Positions 1 through 10,131 of a DNA stretch of 36,272 bases are shown piece by piece (position 1 is the stretch's first letter; each line of letters begins with the position of its first letter). The position numbers were made by a program, and so were the translations under genes. The notes under the pieces are model-generated. The model worked only from the letters and a program-made list of their open reading frames with translations. It ran no database searches and was not told the origin of the DNA. The stretch lies in assembly GCA_025465015.1 (NCBI GenBank), contig JAODMM010000094.1, positions 1-36,272 on the forward strand. Direction: 5' to 3'. The DNA comes from Cryobacterium sp. GTDB taxonomy: Bacteria; Actinomycetota; Actinomycetes; Actinomycetales; Microbacteriaceae.

Positions 1-1025
1 CCGATGACCCGGGAGCAGACCATGAGAACCGCTTCGGGGATCACCGGGTTGACCTTGCCGGGCATGATCGAGGAGCCCGGCTGGAGGTCGGGGATGTTCA
101 GCTCACCGAGACCCGTGTTCGGGCCTGAGCCCATCCAACGAAGGTCGTTGCAGATTTTGGTGAGACTCACCGCGATGGTGCGGAGGGCACCGGACGCCTC
201 AACCAGCCCGTCGCGGTTTGCCTGAGCTTCGAAGTGGTCGCGAGCCTCGGTGATCGGCAACTCTGTCTCCTCGGTGAGGAGCTCGATCACCAGCCGCGGG
301 AACCCGGCCGGCGTGTTGATCCCCGTTCCGACGGCCGTACCGCCGAGGGGGACTTCAGCGACGCGGGGGAGCGCCGAGCGAACGCGCTCGATGCCGAGAC
401 GAACCTGCCGGGCGTACCCACCGAACTCCTGCCCGAAGGTCACCGGTGTGGCATCCATCAGGTGGGTGCGGCCCGACTTCACCGCACCCGCCCACAGCTC
501 CGCCTTCACTTCGAGGGCGACCGCTAGGTGGTCGAGCGCGGGAATGAGGTCGTCGATGAGCGCGCTGGTCACGGCGATGTGCACCGAGGTGGGGAAGACA
601 TCGTTGGACGACTGCGAGGCGTTGACGTGATCATTCGGATGCACACTGGAGCCGAGGCTTCGCGAGGCCAGGGTTGCGAGAACCTCGTTCATGTTCATGT
701 TCGAGGACGTACCGCTCCCGGTCTGGTAGACGTCGATCGGGAATTGGCTGTCGTGGGCGCCGGTAATGACCTCGTCGGCAGCGTTCGCGATGGCATCGGC
801 CACGGCTGCCTCAAGCACACCCAGACGGGCGTTTGCGAGGGCAGCAGCCTTCTTGATCCGGGCGAGTGCGCTGATCTGAGCCGACTCGAGGACGGATCCG
901 GAGATGGGGAAGTTCTCGACGGCGCGCTGCGTCTGGGCGCCGTACAAGGCGTTGGTCGGAACCCTCACCTCGCCCATCGTGTCGCGTTCGATCCGGTACC
1001 CGGAATCATTCAAGCTGTCCACCAC
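1..1025 (-). CDS. fumC: Fumarate hydratase class II, partial (C-terminus lies beyond window start)
   Basis: Reverse-strand translation from GTG at about 1025: '[41 protein letters not shown]...[13 protein letters not shown]...[13 protein letters not shown]...[11 protein letters not shown]'; class II fumarase signature GSxxMPxKxNP. Start could be 1022 or 1025; GAAAGGGA RBS upstream. Confidence 0.93.
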   Translation of the reverse strand, partial: MVDSLNDSGYRIERDTMGEVRVPTNALYGAQTQRAVENFPISGSVLESAQISALARIKKAAALANARLGVLEAAVADAIANAADEVITGAHDSQFPIDVYQTGSGTSSNMNMNEVLATLASRSLGSSVHPNDHVNASQSSNDVFPTSVHIAVTSALIDDLIPALDHLAVALEVKAELWAGAVKSGRTHLMDATPVTFGQEFGGYARQVRLGIERVRSALPRVAEVPLGGTAVGTGINTPAGFPRLVIELLTEETELPITEARDHFEAQANRDGLVEASGALRTIAVSLTKICNDLRWMGSGPNTGLGELNIPDLQPGSSIMPGKVNPVIPEAVLMVCSRVI

Positions 1026-1091
1026 GGCGTGTTTTCCCTTTCGGTTCTTCCGGCAGCGCAGATCGCGCGCCTTGAGGTCATGCAACTTCGT

Positions 1092-1772
1092 TTACGGTAC
1101 CGGCGTTACCTGCGGTGCCGTGGGCTGGGGCGGCTCCAGTGCGCCGACGAGGATGTCTGCATCCGCGCGGCCCTCGAGCAGTTTGTAGTTGGCGCCGACG
1201 ATAGCCAATGTACCGTCTGCCACGGCGTCGCTGATGAGCTCGGATCGCTCCAACAACTCCGCCACCGTGTCTCGCAGGTGCTCCCTGCCCACCACAGCAG
1301 CGTCGATCGTTTCGGGATCGATGTGTCCGTCAGCCGTCGGCTGCCCGACCCTGCGTACGGCAGGAACGATCTTCTCGATGATGGTGTTGATGTGCACAGG
1401 GAGGCGTGGGGCGTCAGGGGACTGTGAATCGATCGCCGCTTTGACGGCGCCGCAGGCGTCGTGGCCGAGGACCACGATCAGGGGTACGTGGAGCACTCCG
1501 ACGGCATATTCGAGGGACCCGAGGACCGAGTCAGAGATCACCTGTCCGGCGTTGCGGACGACGAAGAGGTCGCCGAGCCCCTTGTCGAAGATGATCTCCG
1601 CGGCGAGCCGGGAGTCACTGCATCCGAAGAGGGCAACGTGCGGGGTCTGCGCATCGGCCAGCTCCGAACGTCGCTCCACGTCCTGGCGGGGATGCCGCGG
1701 CTTGCCGTCCACAAAACGTTGATTCCCTCGCCGCATCTCATTCCACGCCTGTGCCGGGGTGAGGGTATTCAT
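1092..1772 (-). CDS. Beta-class carbonic anhydrase
   Basis: Translation has CSDSR, VVRNAGQ and GHDACGAVKAA motifs typical of beta-carbonic anhydrases. Confidence 0.93.
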   Translation of the reverse strand: MNTLTPAQAWNEMRRGNQRFVDGKPRHPRQDVERRSELADAQTPHVALFGCSDSRLAAEIIFDKGLGDLFVVRNAGQVISDSVLGSLEYAVGVLHVPLIVVLGHDACGAVKAAIDSQSPDAPRLPVHINTIIEKIVPAVRRVGQPTADGHIDPETIDAAVVGREHLRDTVAELLERSELISDAVADGTLAIVGANYKLLEGRADADILVGALEPPQPTAPQVTPVP

Positions 1773-2425
1773 TCGGAACTCTCCTTCTCTACTTCCGGGG
1801 CCATGGCCGCCGCGAGCACGTCGAACTCATCGGTGTCGGCGGTGCCGACTAGGAGGTAGGTGCTTTCGCCGGCTACCGTCACGAGGGCATAGTCGAAGTT
1901 TCCGCGGTCAGCCTCAGGCTTGGCATTACGGTAGACATCCCAGGTAACCCCCTCGACAGTGACCGTGCCGGTCGCCGCTTGGTTTTGCAACCGGTCCGAG
2001 AGCCAGGTGGGGTTGGCGTCGAACGCCTGCGTGAGCGAAATGAACTGATCAGCCGGTGTCAGAAGCCCGATGTACCAGGACAGCACCTTGTCACTGCCGC
2101 CGGCGCGCCACTCGGCTGCGTTCGCTCGCCATTCAGTCGGGAGCTGCGGGTCGGCGAGTGACCTTCCGCCCTGGGCCGCCTCCGCTTGCGCGGCCACGTC
2201 GTGGAAGTCGATGTTGCGGTCCACCGGGGTGTCATCGCGCGGTACGAACAGCACGAGCACGAAGACAGCGATTCCGGTGACGATCAGGGAATAGACGAAG
2301 TTGTTGAGGGTCTTTCGTTGGCGGTACAGGCGCGAGGCCTCCGCCAGCCTGGCCGCCGTCTCTTCAGGCATCTCAGGTCGACCGAGCTCCGCGACGACGC
2401 GAGGGGGCCGCTTGGCCGCGCTCAT
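1769..2425 (-). CDS. DUF4245-type membrane-anchored protein
   Basis: Single N-terminal TM ([25 protein letters not shown]) plus '[13 protein letters not shown]' domain; ATG at 2425 overlaps the xseB stop; 4-bp overlap with carbonic anhydrase gene. Confidence 0.8.
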   Translation of the reverse strand: MSAAKRPPRVVAELGRPEMPEETAARLAEASRLYRQRKTLNNFVYSLIVTGIAVFVLVLFVPRDDTPVDRNIDFHDVAAQAEAAQGGRSLADPQLPTEWRANAAEWRAGGSDKVLSWYIGLLTPADQFISLTQAFDANPTWLSDRLQNQAATGTVTVEGVTWDVYRNAKPEADRGNFDYALVTVAGESTYLLVGTADTDEFDVLAAAMAPEVEKESSE

Positions 2426-2658
2426 GGGGCAACGGGGTCGGCTTGGCGGGCCCGGGCCGCGTCGAGGCGGGCTTTCGCGCCGATCAGCCACTCCTCACAC
2501 CGACTCGCCAGCGCTTCACCGCGCTCCCACAGTGCGAGCGAGTCCTCCAGCGTGGACGACCCCTGCTCGAGCTGGTTGACGACACGGACGAGTTCGTCGC
2601 GCGCCTGCTCATAACTGAGGGCTGCAACGTCGTTCGTGGGCTGGGTCATGGCATCCAT
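2422..2658 (-). CDS. xseB: Exodeoxyribonuclease VII small subunit
   Basis: '[53 protein letters not shown]' is canonical XseB; adjacent to xseA. Confidence 0.95.
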   Translation of the reverse strand: MDAMTQPTNDVAALSYEQARDELVRVVNQLEQGSSTLEDSLALWERGEALASRCEEWLIGAKARLDAARARQADPVAP

Positions 2659-2659
2659 T

Positions 2660-3862
2660 CTATTTCGCAGTCGCCGGCACGGTTCCGTCGGCGAGGGTCA
2701 GGAGGAGTTCGGTCCCAGCCGGTGCCTGTTCGGGGGTGCGCAGGATGTGCCCGTCCGGCAGCTGCGCGATGGCGTAACCGCGGTCGAGGGTTCCCTGAGG
2801 GGACAACGCGCGCAGGTGGGAGCGAAGATCTGCGATGGTTCCGGTGCCCCGTTCGACGATCCGCTCCATGAGTTCCGAGCCGCGGGCGACGTATCGAGTG
2901 AGGTCGTCAGCGCGCAAATCGATGATCCAGGCCGATCCGCTCAGCACCGGCCGAGACCGAAGCTGGCTGATCCGGTCGACTTCCATCGACAGGATGCCGG
3001 TGAGCCTGGTGCTGAGACGGGCCCGGGCCTGCTGCACCCGGTCCAGCTCGTCGGAGACGTCGGGGACGACGCGCTTTGCCGCATCCGTGGGTGTGGAGGC
3101 TCGCAAATCCGCCACTTCATCGAGCAAGGGTCGGTCGGCTTCATGCCCGATGGCGCTGACCAGGGGTGTATTCAAGGCGGCGGCGGTCCGGACGAGCCGT
3201 TCGTCACTGAAGCCGAGCAAGTTCTGGAAGTCGCCGCCGCCGCGGGCGACGATGATCACGTCGACGTCGGGGTCGGCGTCGAGTCTCGTGAGCGCAGAGG
3301 TCACCTCGCTCACGATGCGCTCACCCTGCATGGCTGCGTGCACGACCCGGAAATGCACGGAGGGCCACCGCAGCTGGGCGTTGCGCATGACGTCTTTCTC
3401 GGCGTCGGAGTCCTTGCCGGTGATCAGTCCGATGCAGTGGGGAAGGAACGGCAGGGGCTTCTTACGAGACAACGCGAAGAGTCCCTCGGCGGAAAGGGTG
3501 GCCCGAAGGCGCTCGAGGCGCTCGAGCATGTCGCCGAGTCCGACGTGCCGCAGCTCGAGGACCTGCATGGTGAGGGTGCCGCCCTTGATCCAGTAGTTCG
3601 GCTTGACGAGGGCGATGACCCGGTCGCCCTGTTTGAAGTTCTCGGTGAGCCGGGCGCGTACCGATGACCACACGTTGATGCTGACCGTGACGTCTTCCGT
3701 CAGGTCTTTGAGCTTGCCGTACACGTTTCCACCGCTGACACCCCACTGGGTGAGCTCGCCTTCGACCCAGACCGTGCCGAGACGCTCGATGTAGCCACGG
3801 ATCTTCGCGGACAGCAGCGCGACCGGCCACGGGGTCGTATCAGTTGCCGGGGCATCCGTCAT
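2660..3862 (-). CDS. xseA: Exodeoxyribonuclease VII large subunit
   Basis: OB-fold N-terminus, '[16 protein letters not shown]', '[28 protein letters not shown]', '[30 protein letters not shown]'. Confidence 0.96.
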   Translation of the reverse strand: MTDAPATDTTPWPVALLSAKIRGYIERLGTVWVEGELTQWGVSGGNVYGKLKDLTEDVTVSINVWSSVRARLTENFKQGDRVIALVKPNYWIKGGTLTMQVLELRHVGLGDMLERLERLRATLSAEGLFALSRKKPLPFLPHCIGLITGKDSDAEKDVMRNAQLRWPSVHFRVVHAAMQGERIVSEVTSALTRLDADPDVDVIIVARGGGDFQNLLGFSDERLVRTAAALNTPLVSAIGHEADRPLLDEVADLRASTPTDAAKRVVPDVSDELDRVQQARARLSTRLTGILSMEVDRISQLRSRPVLSGSAWIIDLRADDLTRYVARGSELMERIVERGTGTIADLRSHLRALSPQGTLDRGYAIAQLPDGHILRTPEQAPAGTELLLTLADGTVPATAK

Positions 3863-3912
3863 GCGCTGTTCCCTCCCACAGACTGTTCAGGCGAGCCACG
3901 TAAACTAGCGCC

Positions 3913-4986
3913 GTGAGTACCAGTATCTCTTCGCCCGTGATCGGCCTCGGCATGCCTCGAATTCCCAGCGCCAGGGGCCGGCTCAAGGATACCCCGGTCC
4001 TCGGACACAAGCGGGTGCTGCTTGCCGCTCCCCGCGGCTACTGCGCAGGCGTCGACCGTGCCGTGATTGCTGTGGAGAAGGCGCTTGAGCATTACGGTGC
4101 CCCGGTCTACGTGCGTAAGCAGATCGTTCACAATATCCACGTCGTCACCGAGCTGGAAAAGAAGGGCGCCATCTTCGTTGACGAGGTCGACGAGGTGCCC
4201 CTGGGCGCTCACATCGTGTTCAGCGCTCACGGAGTCTCCCCGGCTGTCGTGAATGCTGCGGCCGACCGTGGCCTGCAGGCGATCGACGCGACCTGCCCCT
4301 TGGTGACGAAGGTGCACCGGGAAGCCGTCAGGTTCGCCCGGGATGACTTCCAGATCCTGCTCATCGGCCACGAAGGCCATGAAGAAGTCGAAGGCACCGC
4401 CGGTGAGGCGCCCGAACACACGACGCTCGTTGGAAGCCCCGACGAGGCCGACACCATCGAGGTGAAAGACCACGACAAGGTCGTCTGGCTTTCTCAGACG
4501 ACACTCAGCGTCGACGAGACTATGGAGACCGTGCGCCGACTTCGGAGACGGTTTCCGAATCTGCAGGACCCGCCCAGCGACGACATCTGTTACGCCACCC
4601 AAAACCGCCAGGTGGCGATCAAGAAAGTGGCACAGGACTCGGATCTCGTGATTGTGGTGGGGTCCGCGAACTCGTCGAATTCGGTGCGCCTGGTGGAAGT
4701 CGCGCTTGAATACGGCGCGAAGGCTGCCTATCGTGTGGACTACTCAAGCGAGGTCAAGCAGGAGTGGCTGGACGGCGTGACCACAGTAGGTGTCACGAGT
4801 GGGGCATCCGTTCCCGAGGAACTCGTCGAGGAGTTGCTCGCCGACCTCGCCGAAGCTGGTTTCGGCGATGTGCAGCCGGTGAAGACCGCCGAGGAGGACC
4901 TCATGTTCTCGCTCCCCAAGGAGCTGCGCAAAGACCTGAGCGGCAACAAGGATGTTCGCGCCCTCGGGGGTCGGGTCACCCGCTAG
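3913..4986 (+). CDS. ispH: 4-hydroxy-3-methylbut-2-enyl diphosphate reductase
   Basis: '[16 protein letters not shown]', 'FSAHGVSP', '[11 protein letters not shown]', 'CYATQNRQ', '[11 protein letters not shown]' (LytB/IspH); GTG start. Confidence 0.96.
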   Translation: MSTSISSPVIGLGMPRIPSARGRLKDTPVLGHKRVLLAAPRGYCAGVDRAVIAVEKALEHYGAPVYVRKQIVHNIHVVTELEKKGAIFVDEVDEVPLGAHIVFSAHGVSPAVVNAAADRGLQAIDATCPLVTKVHREAVRFARDDFQILLIGHEGHEEVEGTAGEAPEHTTLVGSPDEADTIEVKDHDKVVWLSQTTLSVDETMETVRRLRRRFPNLQDPPSDDICYATQNRQVAIKKVAQDSDLVIVVGSANSSNSVRLVEVALEYGAKAAYRVDYSSEVKQEWLDGVTTVGVTSGASVPEELVEELLADLAEAGFGDVQPVKTAEEDLMFSLPKELRKDLSGNKDVRALGGRVTR

Positions 4987-5018
4987 TAGCATCCACTGCG
5001 CCGGACGAAGCCCCGGGG

Positions 5019-5618
5019 CTACGGCCGGCTGTAGAAGTTCAGCAGTGTGGGGTCGGTTGCCAGCACGACGGCCATGAAGGCGAAGAGCACGACCACCGCG
5101 ACCACCGCACCGATGAGCGGGACGTAGAACGAACGGCGCCTCTTCACCAGCATCAGGACCGACACTGCCGCCGTGGCAATCCAGACCAGGGCGACGGCGA
5201 AGCTCCCCGCCGTGATGACCTGCGCAACGGATGCCACTGGCTGATACGTACCGAGATCCTGCTGTGTGTACAGCATCTGAATCGCCTCGGGTAGTGCCCC
5301 CAGCACGGAGATGGAGAACATCGTCGCCAGAAGGCCGATGACCACGAGAGTGAGGGTGACGGGGCGGTCCCATTCTGGCGGACCGGCCATTCCCCGGCGC
5401 TGTTCGCCCGACGGTTCTCCTTGGTGCACCTGTGAGGCGAGTGTTCGACGCGTGGGCACAGCTCCGAAGGGCGTCGCCGACCGCTGCCCCGGCGCGGGAG
5501 CCGGAGCATGGGCATCCTGTGGAGGTTGCCAGGTCCACCCCTCCGGCGCCAGCTCGCCGTACTGCGGGCGGGGGCGGGGGTCCTCCGGGGAAGTGGAAGC
5601 CGGGTTGTCGACCATCAT
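5019..5618 (-). CDS. DUF6264-like integral membrane protein
   Basis: Start at MMVDNPASTSPEDPRPRPQYGELAPEGWTWQPP (5618/5615), just after fbaA stop; three predicted TM helices; Pro-rich N-terminus. Confidence 0.7.
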   Translation of the reverse strand: MMVDNPASTSPEDPRPRPQYGELAPEGWTWQPPQDAHAPAPAPGQRSATPFGAVPTRRTLASQVHQGEPSGEQRRGMAGPPEWDRPVTLTLVVIGLLATMFSISVLGALPEAIQMLYTQQDLGTYQPVASVAQVITAGSFAVALVWIATAAVSVLMLVKRRRSFYVPLIGAVVAVVVLFAFMAVVLATDPTLLNFYSRP

Positions 5619-5628
5619 CGTCCTCGTG

Positions 5629-6654
5629 TCAACTGCCCGAATTGCCGGCGGAACCCAGCTGGCGGGTGGCGTCGACGACGCGGGCGGCCATGGCGGATTC
5701 GGCCACCTTGCCCCAGGCGCGCGGGTCGTACAGCTTCTTGTTCCCCACCTCACCGTCGATCTTCAGGACGCCGTCGTAGTTTTTGAGCATGTAGTCCGCG
5801 ATCGCGCGGGTGTAGGCGTATTGCGTGTCGGTGTCGACGTTCATCTTTACGACACCGTTCGCGACGGCTTCCGCGATCTCGGCGTCGGTGGACCCCGACC
5901 CGCCGTGGAAGACCAGGTCGAGGGGCTTCGGGCCGGTCCCGTATTTGGCCTGCAGGCCGTCCTGGATGTCCTTGAGGAGTTCGGGGCGCAACTTCACGTT
6001 GCCGGGCTTGTAGACGCCGTGCACGTTGCCGAAGGTGAGCGCGGCCATGTAGCGGCCGTCGTCTCCGAGTCCGAGCGCCTCGACCAGGGCGACTGCGTCG
6101 TCGAGGGTGGTGTACAGGTGCTCGTTGATGTCGTGGCTGACGCCGTCTTCCTCGCCGCCGACCACGCCGATCTCAACTTCGAGGATGGCGTTGATCGCCT
6201 TGGTGCGCTTGATCATGTCCTTCGCGATCTCCAGGTTCTCACCCAGGGGTACGGAGGAGCCGTCCCACATGTGGGACTGGAAGATCGGGTTGCGGCCTGC
6301 CTTGACCTCTTCCTCGGATGCCGTGATGAGGGGCATTACGAAGTCGTCGAGCGCGTTCTTCGGGCAGTGGTCCGTGTGCAGCGCGACCGTCACGGGGTAG
6401 TTGTCGGCAACGGAGTGCACGAACCGGGCGAACGCGAGCGCGCCGGACGCGCGGTTTTTCACGGTGTGCCCCGCGAAGTAATCGGCACCGCCTGTGGTGA
6501 CCTGAATGATCCCGTCCGATCCTGCCTCGGTCAGTCCCTGGAGCACCGCGTTGATCGTCTGCGACGAGGACACGTTGAACGCGGGGTAGGCGAAGCCCTT
6601 CGACTTGGCCTTGTCCAGCATTTCGGCGTACTGATCGGGGGTGGCGATGGGCAT
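5629..6654 (-). CDS. fbaA: Class II fructose-bisphosphate aldolase
   Basis: 'YPAFNVSSSQTINAVLQGLTEAGSDGIIQ', 'ALHTDHCPKN', 'EVEIGVVGGEEDGV', 'VFHGGSGS'; AGGAG RBS. Confidence 0.96.
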   Translation of the reverse strand: MPIATPDQYAEMLDKAKSKGFAYPAFNVSSSQTINAVLQGLTEAGSDGIIQVTTGGADYFAGHTVKNRASGALAFARFVHSVADNYPVTVALHTDHCPKNALDDFVMPLITASEEEVKAGRNPIFQSHMWDGSSVPLGENLEIAKDMIKRTKAINAILEVEIGVVGGEEDGVSHDINEHLYTTLDDAVALVEALGLGDDGRYMAALTFGNVHGVYKPGNVKLRPELLKDIQDGLQAKYGTGPKPLDLVFHGGSGSTDAEIAEAVANGVVKMNVDTDTQYAYTRAIADYMLKNYDGVLKIDGEVGNKKLYDPRAWGKVAESAMAARVVDATRQLGSAGNSGS

Positions 6655-6741
6655 TGAGTCTCCTCTGGAAGGCGAGCAGGAAACTCCTGCTCCGGCGGGC
6701 TCGACGAAGTCTGGCTATGTGAAGTCTATTGAACTCCTACC

Positions 6742-6763
6742 CGGTGGCGCGATCGCGCCACCG
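6742..6763. promoter_or_regulatory. Perfect 22-bp palindrome in the fbaA/glpX divergent intergenic region; candidate operator
   Basis: cggtggcgcga|tcgcgccaccg, each arm the exact reverse complement of the other. Confidence 0.5.
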
Positions 6764-6885
6764 AAGCGTGCCTCCTGCATGAAGCCGGACAGCGCCGCTA
6801 AGGTGGGGAAGGCGGCCCTGGACGACCAGCGCCGGCCCAACGACGGGCTTCCGCACTGCCACTTTTCGTCCGGGAAGGACCACCT

Positions 6886-7872
6886 GTGACTAGTTCCGAC
6901 ACCGCCATCCTCTACACGCACCCTGATCGCAACCTGGCGATGGAGCTGGTTCGGGCAACGGAGGCCGCGGCCATCCGTGCCGTACCGTTCATCGGACGTG
7001 GTGATAAGAACGCCGCCGACGGTGCAGCCGTCGATGCGATGAGGGCTTTCCTCGGAACCGTGAATTTCGACGGGCTCATCGTCATCGGCGAAGGCGAGAA
7101 GGATGACGCGCCGATGCTCTACAACGGGGAACGCGTAGGTAACGGTCGCGGCCCCGCCTGCGACATCGCGGTCGACCCGATCGACGGTACGAGCCTCACC
7201 GCTGCGGGCCGTCAGAATGCTCTGTCGGTGATTGCCGTCTCCGATCGCGGGACGATGCTGGACGCCTCATCCGTCTTCTACATGGACAAGCTGATCACCG
7301 GCGGCGCCGGGCGAGGAGTGGTCAGCCAGGACCAGCCGATCCGCGACAATATCCGGGAACTTTCCCGAGCCACCGGTAAACCTGTCGATGAGATGGTGGT
7401 GGCTGTGCTCGACCGTCCTCGTCACGCCCAGCTCATCGACGAAATCCGGAGCGCTGGGGCGGGCACCAGGCTCCTTCTCGACGGTGACGTCGCCGGTGGC
7501 ATCAACGCCGCCCGGCACGAGACCAGGATCGACATGTGCGTCGGCATCGGGGGGAGCCCGGAGGGCATCACGACCGCGTGCGCGCTTAAAGCCATCGGCG
7601 GCTACATGCAGGGCCGACTTGCTCCGGTGACAGCTTCCGAGAGGGAGAAAGCCCTCGCCACCGGGCTGGACGTCGACGCTCTCCTCGAGATCGACGACAT
7701 GGTCAAGGGTGACAACACGTTCTTCGTTGCGACCGGGGTGACGGATGGCGGACTCGTCGACGGTGTGCGGCGCAACGGTCCGATGATCCGAACCGAGAGC
7801 ATCGTGCTGCGCTCCCGTTCGGGCACGGTGCGACGCGTGCTCGCGGACCACCTCGCCGAGAAATGGCTGTAG
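6886..7872 (+). CDS. glpX: Class II fructose-1,6-bisphosphatase
   Basis: 'GEGEKDDAPMLYNGE', 'DIAVDPIDGTSLTAAGRQNALSVIA', 'GIGGSPEGITTACALKAIGG'; GGGAAGGA RBS before GTG. Confidence 0.96.
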   Translation: MTSSDTAILYTHPDRNLAMELVRATEAAAIRAVPFIGRGDKNAADGAAVDAMRAFLGTVNFDGLIVIGEGEKDDAPMLYNGERVGNGRGPACDIAVDPIDGTSLTAAGRQNALSVIAVSDRGTMLDASSVFYMDKLITGGAGRGVVSQDQPIRDNIRELSRATGKPVDEMVVAVLDRPRHAQLIDEIRSAGAGTRLLLDGDVAGGINAARHETRIDMCVGIGGSPEGITTACALKAIGGYMQGRLAPVTASEREKALATGLDVDALLEIDDMVKGDNTFFVATGVTDGGLVDGVRRNGPMIRTESIVLRSRSGTVRRVLADHLAEKWL

Positions 7873-7904
7873 CGAGGCCGATCGGCTGGCCTTTCCCGTC
7901 CGGT

Positions 7905-7944
7905 TCGGTGTTGCGCTAGCGCCCATGCCATAGCGCAACACCGA
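7905..7944. terminator. Long perfect-stem hairpin between convergent glpX and rmuC; likely bidirectional terminator
   Basis: tcggtgttgcgcta (7905-7918) / tagcgcaacaccga (7931-7944), 14-bp perfect stem, 12-nt loop; no U-tract. Confidence 0.6.
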
Positions 7945-7966
7945 TTACCCGGCGTCGAACCCTACG

Positions 7967-9289
7967 TCAGCCCGCGGGCGCTCCCGCAGTTTCCAGTTCC
8001 GCGATGAACTCCAGTGCGACTAGGTCGCGGGGGGTCTCCTCGATGGCGACGAGTGGCGCCAGAACCTTCGACTCATCCAGAGCATTCAGCTTGCGAGCGG
8101 TGACCAGCACCTTGTGCTCCATGGATCCGACGAACCCGTTGTAGTTCTTCACGGTGCTTTCAATCGATCGCCCCAGCTTTTCGATGTGACCAGCCGTGGT
8201 CGTCAGGCGTGTGTAGAGTTCGCGGCTGAGATCGAAGAGTACTTTCGCATCCTGTGTCAAGACGTCTTGCTGCCAGCTGAAGGCGACGGTCTTCAGAACC
8301 GACCACAGTGTCACCGGGGACGCGAGCGCGACACGTTTGCTGAAGGCGAATTCCATGATGGAGGGATCCGCCTCAAGCGCGGATGACACGAGGGATTCGC
8401 TCGGGATGAAGGCGATCACCATCTCGGGGGAGACCTCGAGCCCCTGCCAATAGGCCTTACTTCCGAGAGCCGTAATGTGGTCGCGGACGGCCTTCACATG
8501 CGCTTTCATGTGAGCCTGCCGCTGGGCCCCCTCGACTCCGGTGGCGGTGACGGGGATCTGGCTGGCCTCCAGGTAGGAGTTGAACGGAACCTTCGCGTCG
8601 ACGGCGATGTTCTTGCCACCGGGCAGGTGGACGACCATGTCAGGTCGACCGGCGCCTGCATCGGAGGTGATGCTTGACTGCAGATCAAAGTCGACGCGCT
8701 CGATCAACCCGGCTGCTTCCACCACGCTGCGCAACTGGGTCTCGCCCCATACGCCGCGCGTACTGTTCGCCCGGAGAGCCGAGGCGAGTGCCTCTGCAGT
8801 GCTGCGGAGACGCTCTTCCGACTCGGTGGCTGACTTCAACTGCTGGCTGAGTTCGCCGTGCTGCACGCTCCGCTGTGATTCGAGCTCGCTGACCTTCTTC
8901 TGCATGTCCTGGAGACTTTCCTTAACCGGGGCGAGGGCCTGCAGAACGCGGCTCTCCTGCTTCTCGAGCGCCGAACGGGACTCCTGGTCCGCGCGCTGGC
9001 GGTCGATAAGTTCCCGGTACTGCTGCTGCGCATCCTGGATCTGGCGGCGTAGACCGTCCGCAGTTGCCTGCACCGCAGCAAGCTCCTCACGAAGGAGGGC
9101 TTGCACGCCCGCCTCGGCTGCCTTCATCTCCGCAATGGCTACCTGGTGGCGGGCCTCGATGACCGCGGGGTCATCGCCGACGCTCTGCTGCACGGTGGGC
9201 TGGCGGTTGTGCACAAGAACGGTGGCGGCGAGTGCTCCGAGTAGCACTCCGACCAGGAGACCGATGATGAGAGGAAGCAGGAAGTCCAT
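7967..9289 (-). CDS. rmuC: DNA recombination protein RmuC
   Basis: N-terminal TM, coiled coil, then 'RGVWGETQLRSVVEAAGL', 'AVDAKVPFNSYLEA', 'MVIAFIPSESLVSSALE', 'VALASPVTLWSVLKTVAFSWQQD'. Confidence 0.94.
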   Translation of the reverse strand: MDFLLPLIIGLLVGVLLGALAATVLVHNRQPTVQQSVGDDPAVIEARHQVAIAEMKAAEAGVQALLREELAAVQATADGLRRQIQDAQQQYRELIDRQRADQESRSALEKQESRVLQALAPVKESLQDMQKKVSELESQRSVQHGELSQQLKSATESEERLRSTAEALASALRANSTRGVWGETQLRSVVEAAGLIERVDFDLQSSITSDAGAGRPDMVVHLPGGKNIAVDAKVPFNSYLEASQIPVTATGVEGAQRQAHMKAHVKAVRDHITALGSKAYWQGLEVSPEMVIAFIPSESLVSSALEADPSIMEFAFSKRVALASPVTLWSVLKTVAFSWQQDVLTQDAKVLFDLSRELYTRLTTTAGHIEKLGRSIESTVKNYNGFVGSMEHKVLVTARKLNALDESKVLAPLVAIEETPRDLVALEFIAELETAGAPAG

Positions 9290-9412
9290 GAAATCAGTGT
9301 CGCAGGAGCCACCGACAAAGCTGCGCGGCGGGCTGGGCGCGCCGGGAGAGCGCGGCTCAGCAAGCGTAGTCAGAGCGGGCGAAGCCGCAAACCCAACGCA
9401 CGCCGGGGCGCC

Positions 9413-10030
9413 TCAGCGAAGCGCCATCGGTCCGTGAAGAGAGGCGTGCTCACTGGTAGCGACCGGACCGATCACGCCGATCTTCACCCGAGTGACATGC
9501 GCCAACTGCTCCAGAGTCTGCGTCTCATGCCGTTTGGCCGCATGGATCATGATCGCCGCGCAGGCCTCGGCGTCGGCCAGCGCGTCATGGTGGGCGAAGT
9601 CCTCGAACCCTGCAGCCATCGCCGCTATCGGGAGTCGATACGATTCCAGGTGGTAGGTGCGCCGGGCTACTTGGAGGCTGCACACGTACTGGAAGTCGGG
9701 GACCGGCTGCCCGGTGACAGTGGAGGCGGTCTTGATAACACCGAGGTCGAAGCCTGCGTTGTGCGCCACCAGGTGATCGCCCTCGGCGAAAGCCACCAGG
9801 TCGGGCAGCTGCTCAGGCCAGGTGGCCGCTCCCTCGACATGCAGGGGGCTGATGCCGTGGATTCGCACGTTCCAGTCGAGGAACGTGTTGTGGCCATCCG
9901 GCGGTTGGATGAACCAGCTCACCTTGTCGACGACCTTGCCCTCGCGCACCTTCACCATCCCGACGGAGCAGGCGGATGCGCTCGAGGAATTGGCGGTCTC
10001 GAAATCGATGGCGGTGAAGTTCAATGGCAC
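9413..10030 (-). CDS. DnaQ-like 3'-5' exonuclease (DNA Pol III epsilon family)
   Basis: 'FTAIDFETANSSSASACSVGMVKV' (ExoI DxE), 'LVAHNAGFDLGVI' (ExoII), 'HDALADAEACAAIM' (ExoIII HxxxxD). Confidence 0.93.
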   Translation of the reverse strand: MPLNFTAIDFETANSSSASACSVGMVKVREGKVVDKVSWFIQPPDGHNTFLDWNVRIHGISPLHVEGAATWPEQLPDLVAFAEGDHLVAHNAGFDLGVIKTASTVTGQPVPDFQYVCSLQVARRTYHLESYRLPIAAMAAGFEDFAHHDALADAEACAAIMIHAAKRHETQTLEQLAHVTRVKIGVIGPVATSEHASLHGPMALR

Positions 10031-10131
10031 TGCTTGATCGTCTCACGGGCGACCGACACCACCCGTCTGGCCCGCCAGCGCGCCGCGTGGAGACCGCGGT
10101 GCCTTAGTCGCAGCCGGTACGCTAGAGCCTC

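Noticed and set aside
528-1427. 299-aa plus-strand ORF opposite fumC/carbonic anhydrase
   Set aside because: Antisense to two well-supported enzymes; composition typical of shadow frames.
5311-6657. 448-aa plus-strand ORF opposite fbaA and the DUF6264-like gene
   Set aside because: Shadow ORF antisense to a confidently identified aldolase; no recognisable motifs.
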